NCBI RefSeq assembly: GCF_045528445.1
Contig: NZ_JBGQQU010000003.1
Coordinates: 1-64,000 of the forward strand
Reading direction: 5' to 3'
Length of the DNA: 64,000 nucleotides
Source: Desemzia sp045528445
Lineage (GTDB): Bacteria; Bacillota; Bacilli; Lactobacillales; Carnobacteriaceae
The translations under genes were made by a program, and so were the position numbers. The stretch's first letter is position 1. Every line of letters begins with the position of its first letter. The notes beneath the pieces were generated by a model. The model saw nothing but the letters and a program-made list of their open reading frames with translations. It searched no databases and was not told the DNA's origin. Positions 8,064 through 15,655 of the stretch are shown here, one piece after another.

Positions 8064-9236
8064 TTAATCAAGAATTTTAACTGTAATCGTTCTTCTTCCC
8101 CAGCTTAATGCTTGTTGAACTGTTGAGAAGTGAATGTCAATTTTGTTTCCTTTGATTGCTCCACCTGTATCGCCAGCGATGAAAACACCAAATCCTGGTA
8201 TTTCAACTTTTGAACCTAATGGAATAACACTTGGATCCACCGCAATAACATTTGGATTTACTGTCAAATCAATTCCCATTGCTGTATGAGTACTTAAACC
8301 AGCTTGTTGTGTTGAATAGCCTGTGGCTGAAACAACCACTGTTTTACTACTTGAAGTCGTTTTTTCCGGTGTTGCTTGTGCTTCCGTTTTTGTTTCTGCT
8401 TGTTGTTCTGTTTTTGTTTCAGTTACTTCAGTTTCTTCTTTAACTGTTACATTCGTTGCAACAGGTGCAGTTTCTTCTTTTGCTGTCGTTTGTGTAGCGG
8501 CGATTTCAGCTTGTTTAGCTTCTTCTTTAGCTTTTTCAGCTAATGCTGCTTTTTCAGCTTCTTCTTTTGCTAGACGTTCTTCTTCAGCGATACGATTTTC
8601 TTCATTGGCTCTTTCTTCATCTAATTTATCTAAAAGAGCTTTATTTTCATCCATTGTTTCTTGTAAATCAGCTAATTCTGTGGCTAGTTCTTCTTTTTGT
8701 TGTTTAGCCAGTGAAGATTGCTCTTTCAATTCTGCAATTTTAGCTGCATGTTGTTCTTCCAGTTTTTCTAATTCCTCTGCTTCTTCTTGAGCTGAGGCAA
8801 CTTGGTCATTCCCAGCTGATTGTAATGTGATTAATACGTATGCACGATTTAAGAAGTCTGTAACACTTTCAGCTTCAATTAAACTTAATACCGTGTTTTG
8901 GTTCACTTCATTTGTCTGGATCGTTTTAAGTCTGTCTTTGGCTTGATCTAAACGTTCTGAAACAACTTCTTCTTGTTTTTCAACAGCTTGTGCTGTTTCT
9001 TCAACAGTCACTTCCAAAGTAGTAATCTCTTCTTCTACTTTTTCAAGCTCTGTATTCTTTTTGTTTACTTCTTCCAATTTACTATTGATTTGGTTATCCA
9101 ATAGTATCATTTCGCTTTGTTTAGATTGTTGTTGTGTTTTGATTTCTTCTAACGTAGCTGCTTCTCCGACTATTGGGCTGAACATTGAAATCATCATTCC
9201 AACAACTAAACAGAAACTTACGGTTCTCTTCTTCAT
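8064..9236 (-). CDS. Secreted coiled-coil protein with C-terminal 3D domain, 390 aa
   Basis: A signal peptide at 1-26 (MKKRTVSFCLVVGMMISMFSPIVG...A) leads to a long PcsB/CwlO-like coiled coil at about 30-250 (EIKTQQQSKQSEMILLDNQINSKLEEV). Next comes a low-complexity T/E/A/K-rich linker and a 3D domain over the last 90 residues. The three aspartates are in NVIAVDPSVIPLGS, FIAGDTGGAIKG and KIDIHF, the triad that names the domain and resembles the MltA barrel of lytic transglycosylases. Expected role: cell-wall remodelling outside the membrane. It begins behind AAAGGCG at 9236; a -10 TATAAT lies near 9305. A second 3D protein with the same C-terminus, but with LysM, is encoded at 44551-45336. 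Confidence 0.88.
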   Translation of the reverse strand: MKKRTVSFCLVVGMMISMFSPIVGEAATLEEIKTQQQSKQSEMILLDNQINSKLEEVNKKNTELEKVEEEITTLEVTVEETAQAVEKQEEVVSERLDQAKDRLKTIQTNEVNQNTVLSLIEAESVTDFLNRAYVLITLQSAGNDQVASAQEEAEELEKLEEQHAAKIAELKEQSSLAKQQKEELATELADLQETMDENKALLDKLDEERANEENRIAEEERLAKEEAEKAALAEKAKEEAKQAEIAATQTTAKEETAPVATNVTVKEETEVTETKTEQQAETKTEAQATPEKTTSSSKTVVVSATGYSTQQAGLSTHTAMGIDLTVNPNVIAVDPSVIPLGSKVEIPGFGVFIAGDTGGAIKGNKIDIHFSTVQQALSWGRRTITVKILD

Positions 9237-9408
9237 AAGACAACGCCTTTCTAAATATGATTTTATTTATCTTTCAACTTTCCGGTTCCTTAATCCTTTT
9301 ACATTATAACCAATAATACCGGCTGGTACATTTCTTTCACTTTACTTTTTATTACAATATGAATTTATAGTATAATGATTCTGTAACATTCTATAAGGAG
9401 GAATTACA

Positions 9409-9888
9409 ATGCCAAAAAAGATTTATTATGCTAGTCCGCTTTTTTCAGAAATGGAATACACCTATAACGAATTTCTAGTCAATAAAATACGGGAACAATA
9501 CCCCGATATTGAGATCTATTCTCCTCAAGAACAAGGTGATATCAACGATAAAAATACTTATGCCGATTCTATTGCGATTGCCAAATATGATACAGATGCT
9601 TTACTGGCCAGCGATCTTGTGGTAGCGGTTTTAGATGGTGCTTCAATTGATGTAGGTGTTGCCTCTGAAATCGGAGTAGCTTATCAAGCTGGAATCCCGA
9701 TTATTGGATTATATAGTGATTCTCGTCAACAAGGGGCCACCAATAAGCAAAAGCTTGATGCCTTGCAACAGCCGGCAGAATCACAGTTTGCTTACATTAA
9801 CTTGTACACTGTAGGATTGATAAAAATGAATGGAGCTATTGTTACAAATTCAGCGGACTTAATCCGCAGTATTCAGTCATATTTGTAA
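9409..9888 (+). CDS. Nucleoside 2-deoxyribosyltransferase family protein, 159 aa
   Basis: The N-terminal MPKKIYYASPLFSEME matches the substrate-binding strand and loop of nucleoside deoxyribosyltransferases (compare yhAsPlFs). The middle has LLASDLVVAVLDGASIDVGVASEIGVAYQAGIPIIGLYSD, with the D-G-x-x-x-D-x-G-x-x-x-E arrangement that supplies the catalytic glutamate and an essential aspartate. The reaction is transfer of deoxyribose between purine or pyrimidine bases (or hydrolysis of dNMP in the DNPH1-like branch) in nucleotide salvage. It has AAGGAGG and a -10 TATAAT at 9371-9376. It is followed by the terminator hairpin at 9963-10018. Confidence 0.88.
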   Translation: MPKKIYYASPLFSEMEYTYNEFLVNKIREQYPDIEIYSPQEQGDINDKNTYADSIAIAKYDTDALLASDLVVAVLDGASIDVGVASEIGVAYQAGIPIIGLYSDSRQQGATNKQKLDALQQPAESQFAYINLYTVGLIKMNGAIVTNSADLIRSIQSYL

Positions 9889-9962
9889 TATAACCGACAT
9901 TTTTCTAATCTTCTTCTTTTTTTGAACTCACTATAATCGTTCCGTTGTTAATTTTAGACAAA

Positions 9963-10020
9963 GAAACCTCATTCAAGTAAGATAAACTTATACTAAGTTT
10001 TCTTATAGAAATGAGGTTTT
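9963..10020 (+). terminator. Terminator-like hairpin that overlaps the ppx ribosome binding site
   Basis: AAACCTCATT (about 9965-9974) pairs with AATGAGGTTT (about 10008-10017) and the second arm runs straight into TTTTTTT and the ppx ATG at 10024. The only Shine-Dalgarno-like bases for ppx, TGAGG, are inside the 3-prime arm, so forming the hairpin should hide them. A -10 TATAAT at 9932-9937 lies just upstream. The structure can both end the upstream transcript and gate ppx translation. Confidence 0.7.
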
Positions 10021-10023
10021 TTT

Positions 10024-11568
10024 ATGTCAAATGAAAGAATTGGATTAATCGATATTGGTTCCAACACGGTTCGCTTAGTTATTTTTGAAACAGATGCATA
10101 TTACAATATTAAAGAATTACAAAATATCAAAACTCCTGCTCGCTTATATCTCTACCTTTCAGAAGATAAAGTATTGAGTCAAGAAGGCATTGATAAATTA
10201 ACGGAGATTATGCAAAGTTTTAAGAAAGTAGCCATTCAATATGAAGTAGACACTTTAATGCCGGTTGCTACAGCTGCTATTCGTCAATCCAAAAACCAAC
10301 AAGAGATCTTAGAGCATATTAAAGAAGAAACAGGAATTAAAATCACCTTGTTGGCAGAAGAACAAGAAGCTTATTATGGAAATTACGCCGTTCTCCATTC
10401 CATCAATTCTAAAAATGGAATTACTATAGATATTGGTGGCGGGAGTACAGAGATCACATACTTTGAAAATAAAAAATTACTGCATTCCATTAGTTTTCCT
10501 TTTGGAGTGGTCACTTTGAAGGAGCTTTTTTTTGATGGTAAAGCTCATAATGATAGTAAAGCCATCAAAAATGCTAAAAAATTTATCGCAGAACAATTCA
10601 ATTCGCTGCCTTGGATCCAAAACAAAGAAGTGCCTATCATCGCTATCGGCGGAAGTGCACGGAACATTGCCAATATCCATCAGCGAATGATCGAATACCC
10701 TATTGCAGGGGTTCATGCGTATCAAATGACACGAGATAATCTGCAAGATACTCTAAATATTTTAGAAAAATCGGACACTGATGAATTGAATGATTTAGAT
10801 GGATTGAGTCGCGACCGTACCGATATTATTTTGCCGGCGAATTTGGTTTTTAATGCCCTGTTTGATGCAGTAGCTGCGTCTACTTTTATTTTTAGCAACA
10901 AAGGACTTCGTGAAGGTGTCGTAATGGAGTATTTGAATATTCATCACAACAATCCCTTCAGTCTGACCGAAATACGACAACAAACTGTTGGTCGTACTGC
11001 CCAGTCATATAATATTCCTCCGATGGTTGCTAGACAACGCGTCTCCATTGCAGACAAATTGCTCTCTGTTCTTGAAAAAGAAGGCATTATCGAAGTGAAT
11101 GATTATTGGAAAAACTATCTGCGTTCTAGTGCTTACCTTTACTATATCGGTAGTTACATCGACAACGATGCCCAATCACAAAATACGTTTTACATTCTTT
11201 CGAATAGTAATCTTCCTGGCTTAAATCACAAAGAACGAGTCATCCTGGCTCTGTTAGCCAGCTTTAAAAATAAATCGTTGTTGAAGCAATACACGAAAGA
11301 AATGGCCAATTGGTTTGATAAAGATGAATTAAATCTGCTCCAATATTTAGGCGGTATCATTAAATTCAGCGAAGCATTAAATGATTCTCATGTAAATGTC
11401 GTCAAAGATATCTCTCTAGAAAAAAAGGATTCGAACAATTATACCCTTCACATTGTGAATCAAGGAGACGTTTTAACGGAAGAATACCGTACCAATAGAC
11501 AGAAAAAGCATTTGGAACGCATATTAGACGCAAACCTTGCTATTAAATTTACAGAATCTACACAATAG
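10024..11568 (+). CDS. ppx: Exopolyphosphatase (Ppx/GppA family), 514 aa
   Basis: An ASKHA-fold phosphatase that removes terminal phosphates from polyphosphate. The first phosphate motif is IGLIDIGSNTVRLVIFE at residue 6, the second is GITIDIGGGSTEITYF around residue 138, and AIGGSARNI lies near residue 210. A C-terminal HD-like helical domain follows (QRVSIADKLLSVLEKEG...SAYLYYIGSYIDN), as in the long Ppx forms. It is 48 bp before ppk in the same direction, giving a polyphosphate turnover operon. Its start codon follows a terminator-like hairpin (see 9963-10020). There is no other ATG near the start in the frame. Confidence 0.95.
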   Translation: MSNERIGLIDIGSNTVRLVIFETDAYYNIKELQNIKTPARLYLYLSEDKVLSQEGIDKLTEIMQSFKKVAIQYEVDTLMPVATAAIRQSKNQQEILEHIKEETGIKITLLAEEQEAYYGNYAVLHSINSKNGITIDIGGGSTEITYFENKKLLHSISFPFGVVTLKELFFDGKAHNDSKAIKNAKKFIAEQFNSLPWIQNKEVPIIAIGGSARNIANIHQRMIEYPIAGVHAYQMTRDNLQDTLNILEKSDTDELNDLDGLSRDRTDIILPANLVFNALFDAVAASTFIFSNKGLREGVVMEYLNIHHNNPFSLTEIRQQTVGRTAQSYNIPPMVARQRVSIADKLLSVLEKEGIIEVNDYWKNYLRSSAYLYYIGSYIDNDAQSQNTFYILSNSNLPGLNHKERVILALLASFKNKSLLKQYTKEMANWFDKDELNLLQYLGGIIKFSEALNDSHVNVVKDISLEKKDSNNYTLHIVNQGDVLTEEYRTNRQKKHLERILDANLAIKFTESTQ

Positions 11569-11616
11569 ATAAGTATCATCAAGTTAATGGAATTAAACAG
11601 AGCGGGGTGAATTTGA

Positions 11617-13707
11617 ATGAAAGAACAGGACTATTCCAATCCTAATTTTTATCAAAACAGAGAATTGAGTTGGCTGGACTTTAATCAGCGAGTCATTTCT
11701 GAAGCAGAACTGGATATTAACCCGTTGCTGGAGAAATTAAACTTTTTAGGTATCGGCAGTTCCAATCTGGACGAGTTTTATATGGTTCGGGTCGCTGGTC
11801 TGCAAGATCAAGTAAAATTGAATTACAATCAGCCGGACAGCAAAACTCATTTATCTCCCGAAAAACAACTGGAAGCTATTTCAATCAAGAATCGTTCCAA
11901 TGTAACTTACCAATACCGTCTTTACACGGAAGTTGTTAAAAAATTAGAAAGTCATTCTGTTTACTTTAAAGATATTACAGCATTGACTAAAAAAGAATTT
12001 AAAGCCGCAAAAAGTATCTTTTCTGAAATTATTTTCCCTACACTTACCCCACTGGGAATCGATGCCTATCGACCTTTTCCTAATTTGAACAACAAGTTAG
12101 TCAATATTTTTGTTCATTTGGAAAAAGAGGGAGATTCAAAAGTCGCTATTGTCCCATTACCGGCATTGGCGGACCGCTTTGTTCCGATCAAAATGAACGA
12201 TCATACGACTATTATCTATACGGAAGATTTGATTGCTCATTTTATGAGTGATTTGTTCAAAGGGTATACGATCAAGAGCACCTTTAATTTTCGTGTGACG
12301 CGAAATGCCGATCTGGAAATCCATGAACAAGGTGCTGAAGATCTGTTAGTGGTGATCGAAGACTATTTGAAACAACGTAAAAACGGCATGGCTGTACGTT
12401 TAGAAGTAGATACTCGACATCCGCACTCCACCATCAATGAGGATATCTATCATTTAACCCTGGCCTTGGAAATTGAGGAGCAAGATGTCTATCGAATCGA
12501 CGGCCCTCTGGATCTGACTGTCTTGGGTTCTATTTCGAAATATCTTTCAAAAGATCTGCCAGGCTTAGTCTTCAACTCGTTCTCTCCAGTATACCCCAGA
12601 GAATTGGTCGATAAAGATGTCTACGATGCAGCTGACAAACAAGATTTATTTTTTCATCATCCTTATGATTCTTTTGATCCGATTGTCCAATTTATCCAAG
12701 AAGCAGCTACCGATCCTCTTGTCTTAGCGATCAAACAAACGCTTTATCGTGTCAGCAGTGATTCACCGATCGTCAATGCATTAAAACGGGCATCGGAAAA
12801 TGGCAAGCAAGTCACCGTGTTGGTTGAATTAAAAGCTCGCTTTGATGAAGAACGAAATGTGCAGTGGGCAAAAGAATTGGAAGAAGCTGGTTGTCACGTG
12901 ATTTATGGGATGACTGAGCTGAAGACGCATAGCAAAATCACTATGGTCGTGAAAAAGAATAAAAATAAAGTAACCCGTTATGTTCATTTAGGAACCGGCA
13001 ATTATAATGATTCGACCGCCAAACTGTATACGGACATGGGCATCATCACGACCAATAAAAAAATCGGAGAAGATGCGACTAATTTCTTCAACTATTTAAG
13101 CGGCTATTCAGAACAACCTGTTTATAATTACTTGTCTGTTTCTCCTTTTGATATTCGTGATTCTTACATTGAAGACATTGACGAAGAAATAGCTTTCCAT
13201 CAACAACACGGGAATGGTCATATTATTGCTAAAATGAACTCTCTGACGGACAAAGTCGTTATCGATAAGCTTTACAGTGCCAGTCAAGCTGGTGTGAAAA
13301 TTGATTTAATCATCAGAGGTATCTGCTGTTTGCGGGCTCAAATTCCTGAACTAAGTGAAAATATACGCGTCATCAGTATAGTTGGACGTTTTTTGGAGCA
13401 TAGTCGCATCTACTATTTCCATCACAACGGAGAGAAGAAGTTGTATCTTTCTTCTGCTGATATGATGACCCGAAATATGGTAAAACGTGTGGAGATCGAA
13501 TTTCCTATTCTAGACAATACTATCAAAGAATCGATTTTTTCGATTTTAGACATTTACTTAAAAGATAATGTTAAAGCTCGGCAACAATTGACAGATGGAA
13601 CGTATCAAATGGTCCAAAATGATCAGCCTAAAGTCGACAGCCAACAAACCTTTATGGAAATGGCTATTGCTGAAAAGAAACTGATTAATCCTCGCGAAGA
13701 ACATTAA
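11617..13707 (+). CDS. ppk: Polyphosphate kinase (Ppk1), 696 aa
   Basis: Makes polyphosphate from ATP (and the reverse). The N-terminal domain begins NRELSWLDFNQRVISEAE, followed by LGIGSSNLDEFYMVRVAGL. The phospholipase-D-like catalytic halves carry the autophosphorylated histidine at residue 438 in ELKTHSKITMVV and the second conserved histidine at residue 595 in LEHSRIYYFHH. ARFDEERNVQWA supplies conserved catalytic-loop residues. Full length. It follows ppx by 48 bp (ribosome binding site GCGGGGTG) and is closed by a strong terminator at 13711-13756. Confidence 0.97.
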   Translation: MKEQDYSNPNFYQNRELSWLDFNQRVISEAELDINPLLEKLNFLGIGSSNLDEFYMVRVAGLQDQVKLNYNQPDSKTHLSPEKQLEAISIKNRSNVTYQYRLYTEVVKKLESHSVYFKDITALTKKEFKAAKSIFSEIIFPTLTPLGIDAYRPFPNLNNKLVNIFVHLEKEGDSKVAIVPLPALADRFVPIKMNDHTTIIYTEDLIAHFMSDLFKGYTIKSTFNFRVTRNADLEIHEQGAEDLLVVIEDYLKQRKNGMAVRLEVDTRHPHSTINEDIYHLTLALEIEEQDVYRIDGPLDLTVLGSISKYLSKDLPGLVFNSFSPVYPRELVDKDVYDAADKQDLFFHHPYDSFDPIVQFIQEAATDPLVLAIKQTLYRVSSDSPIVNALKRASENGKQVTVLVELKARFDEERNVQWAKELEEAGCHVIYGMTELKTHSKITMVVKKNKNKVTRYVHLGTGNYNDSTAKLYTDMGIITTNKKIGEDATNFFNYLSGYSEQPVYNYLSVSPFDIRDSYIEDIDEEIAFHQQHGNGHIIAKMNSLTDKVVIDKLYSASQAGVKIDLIIRGICCLRAQIPELSENIRVISIVGRFLEHSRIYYFHHNGEKKLYLSSADMMTRNMVKRVEIEFPILDNTIKESIFSILDIYLKDNVKARQQLTDGTYQMVQNDQPKVDSQQTFMEMAIAEKKLINPREEH

Positions 13708-13710
13708 GAT

Positions 13711-13756
13711 CGAAAAAACGTGTACTTACCTAAATTGGTAAGTACACGTTTTTCGT
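13711..13756 (+). terminator. Terminator of the ppx-ppk operon
   Basis: A near-perfect hairpin (ACGTGTACTTACC / GGTAAGTACACGT) around TAAATT is flanked by A and T runs. Confidence 0.9.
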
Positions 13757-13775
13757 GATCTCTAGCTCTTCATCT

Positions 13776-13824
13776 TCTAACGTTGGTAAAAAAATTCCTC
13801 TGCCATATGAGTTTGCTTATGGAA
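13776..13824 (+). repeat. Solo copy of the 7.3-7.7 kb element end
   Basis: CATCTTCTAACGTTGGTAAA and, a few bases later, AGTTTGCTTATGG match in order the end sequence at 7655-7713 (minus strand). The inner hairpins of the large element are missing. It shows that the end is mobile or was left behind by excision. Confidence 0.55.
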
Positions 13825-13902
13825 ATCAATATCATTTATCCACAAAATATTTTTCAAAGTCATCTAACTATATGAGCCATTAACTTAAAGGCTTTTAAGT
13901 CT

Positions 13903-14058
13903 CAAGTGAGTGATAGTTAGTGTCTTACTTGAAGAATAAACTGATTTTATTGATCAAGTGAGCTTCAATTAGAGTTTTACTTAATCAATAAGATGCATTT
14001 ATTTATTAAGTGAGCGTCTGCAACCTCTTCATTTGAGAAATAAATTTATTTATTAAAT
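13903..14058. repeat. 52-bp array A (three units, class CAAGTG)
   Basis: Units start at 13903, 13955 and 14007, spaced exactly 52 bp. Each has CAAGTG (or TAAGTG) and, 23 bases on, an inverted partner such as TACTTG. The sequence between is degenerate, so this is an old array. It lies between the convergent ends of ppk and the MerR-type gene. Confidence 0.75.
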
Positions 14059-14140
14059 CGGTAATCGTTTCTTTTCGCTCTATTTGCATAGGTGTAACTC
14101 GGAGCTTCTATAAACAGCGTATACTGAAGAATCAGTATCT

Positions 14141-14899
14141 TTATTTAGTATAGTTAAAGATAGCCTGACGTAAAAATTCAGCAGCGCCATCTCCTGCTGG
14201 TTCATCATAATATTTGGTGAATCTTGGATCGTCCACATACATCTGCGCTAATCCTCGGTGAGCTTCTTTTGAATACGTTGGCCAAGTAAACGTCAACCAC
14301 TCTCTGTGCAGTGCGGCGATTTGTAATGCTTCTTTGCTTTCAGGATCTTTTTTGTGCAGAATTGTTTTTAGTTTTTCTAAAATTTGAACAGCTAGCTGTT
14401 GCATATGTTCATATTCTTCCTTACTTAGCCCAACAAACTGTTTGTTTGCTTTTTCAATGGCTGCAACACCGTATTTCTCACGAATCTCTTTACCATACTG
14501 TGCTTCATTTTTTTCAATCTGTTCTTCTTTAAATCCTGCAAATTTTTCTTTGTCTGACATCTTAGTCTCTCCTCTCTTACTAGCTAATGTTTTGTCAATA
14601 GTGGTCAACAGCTGGTCTAATTGCACTTTTTTAGCTGCTAGTCGTTGTCGATGTTCCAACAACGCTGCTTCACTGTCAAAGTGAACATCATTTAAAATCT
14701 GTTTGATGTCTTCTAAAGGCATATCCAAGTTGCGGTAAAATAAAATTTGCTGCAATGTTTCGATTTCTTGTTCTCCATATATCCGGTATCCGTTAGAGCT
14801 TTTTCGTTTTGGGGACAGCAACCCGATTTCATCATAGTAGCGCAATGTACGCTTGCTGACCCCCGCTATATGGCTTAAGGTATTGACAGTATATTCCAT
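14141..14899 (-). CDS. MerR-family regulator with TipAS effector domain, 252 aa
   Basis: An N-terminal winged helix of MerR type (YTVNTLSHIAGVSKRTLRYYDEIGLLSPKRKSSNGYRIYGEQEI, residues 2-46) is followed by a dimerisation coil to about residue 108. A TipAS-like domain follows (113-252: EEQIEKNEAQYGKEIREKYG ... HREWLTFTWPTYSKEAHRGLAQMYVDDPRFTKYYD). TipAS domains bind thiopeptides or other drugs and turn on multidrug genes; this one has no cysteine, so it is closer to Mta/SkgA than to covalent TipA. A MerR-type promoter for the gene lies at 14940-14970. An internal ATG at 14560 with its own ribosome binding site could yield the TipAS domain alone. Confidence 0.93.
   Translation of the reverse strand: MEYTVNTLSHIAGVSKRTLRYYDEIGLLSPKRKSSNGYRIYGEQEIETLQQILFYRNLDMPLEDIKQILNDVHFDSEAALLEHRQRLAAKKVQLDQLLTTIDKTLASKRGETKMSDKEKFAGFKEEQIEKNEAQYGKEIREKYGVAAIEKANKQFVGLSKEEYEHMQQLAVQILEKLKTILHKKDPESKEALQIAALHREWLTFTWPTYSKEAHRGLAQMYVDDPRFTKYYDEPAGDGAAEFLRQAIFNYTK
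14558..14578 (-). promoter_or_regulatory. Internal ribosome binding site and start for a free TipAS domain
   Basis: Inside the MerR gene, AGAGGAGAG precedes ATG (14560-14558) by 6 bases in the same reading frame (residue 114, M of MSDKEKFAG). Translation from it gives a 139-residue TipAS-only protein, as TipAS is made from tipA in Streptomyces. Confidence 0.55.
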
Positions 14900-14939
14900 T
14901 TTTATTCCTCCTCTCTTCGTTCCTCTTTGACTTAATTTG

Positions 14940-14970
14940 ATTGTAAACCTTTACGCAACGTGAAGGTCAA
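14940..14970 (-). promoter_or_regulatory. MerR-type promoter and operator of the TipAS regulator gene
   Basis: The -35 TTGACC (14970-14965) and -10 TACAAT (14945-14940) are 19 bp apart, the overlong spacing of promoters activated by MerR proteins. The spacer holds an inverted repeat, ACCTT-ACG / CGT-AAGGT (14947-14967). Autoregulation is expected. Confidence 0.85.
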
Positions 14971-15031
14971 GCATTTTGTAAAAGAAAGACACATAAAGAT
15001 TCATTCAATGAGTAAATGGTCGGTTATTCTT

Positions 15032-15586
15032 CAAGTGAGTAGTGAATGATTTCCCGCTTGAGGAATAAAGCAAGTTTGCTGATCAAGTGGGCTTTAAACG
15101 AGTGCTCACTTGATGAATAAAACAGGTTTACTAGTCAAGTGGGCTTTAAACGAGTGCTCACTCGATGAATAAAACAGGTTTACTGGTCAAGTGAGCTTTA
15201 AACGAGTGCTCACTCGATGAATAAAAAAGTTTACTGGTCAAGTGGGCTTTAAACGAGTGCTCACTTGATGAATAAAACAGGTTTACTGGTCAAGTGGGCT
15301 TTAAACGAGTGCTCACTCGATGAATAAAACAGGTTTACTGGTCAAGTGAGCTTTAAACGAGTGCTCACTTGATGAATAAAACTGGTTTACTGGTCAAGTG
15401 AGCTTTAAACGAGTGCTCACTCGATGAATAAAACAGGTTTACTGGTCAAGTGGGCTTTAAACGAGTGCTCACTCGATAAATAAAACAGGTTTACTGGTCA
15501 AGTGGGCTTTAAACGAGTGCTCACTTGATGAATAAAACAGGTTTACTAGTCAAGTGGGCTTTAAACGAGTGCTCACTCGATAAATA
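15032..15586. repeat. 52-bp array B (about eleven units, class CAAGTG)
   Basis: CAAGTG occurs at 15032, 15084, 15136, 15188, 15239, 15291, 15343, 15395, 15447, 15499 and 15551. The spacing is 52 bp, with one 51. The unit reads CAAGTGRGCTTTAAACGAGT, then GCTCACTYGATGAATAAA, ACAGGTTTACTRGT. CAAGTG pairs with CACTTG 23 bases later, and CACTTGATGAATAAA pairs with TTTACTGGTCAAGTG across the unit joint. The last ten units are nearly identical; the first is degenerate. The array sits between the MerR promoter and the terminator of brnQ. Confidence 0.95.
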
Positions 15587-15640
15587 AAAAACCGACTCCC
15601 AAAAGTTAGAATAAAATCTAACGTTTGGGAGTCGGTTTCG
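15587..15640. terminator. Terminator of brnQ
   Basis: AAACCGACTCCCAAA-GTTAGA pairs with TCTAAC-TTTGGGAGTCGGTTT. On the minus strand it follows brnQ and ends in a T run directly beside the last unit of repeat array B. Confidence 0.88.
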
Positions 15641-15655
15641 TGGAATCTTTTTTAC

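Noticed and set aside
8323..8790. A 155-codon plus-strand frame rich in Ser, Ala and Val
   Set aside because: It is the antisense of the low-complexity coiled-coil and linker of the 3D-domain protein.
15032..15586. The 52-bp arrays as CRISPR
   Set aside because: The whole unit is repeated; there are no unique spacers between short repeats and no cas gene in the window.
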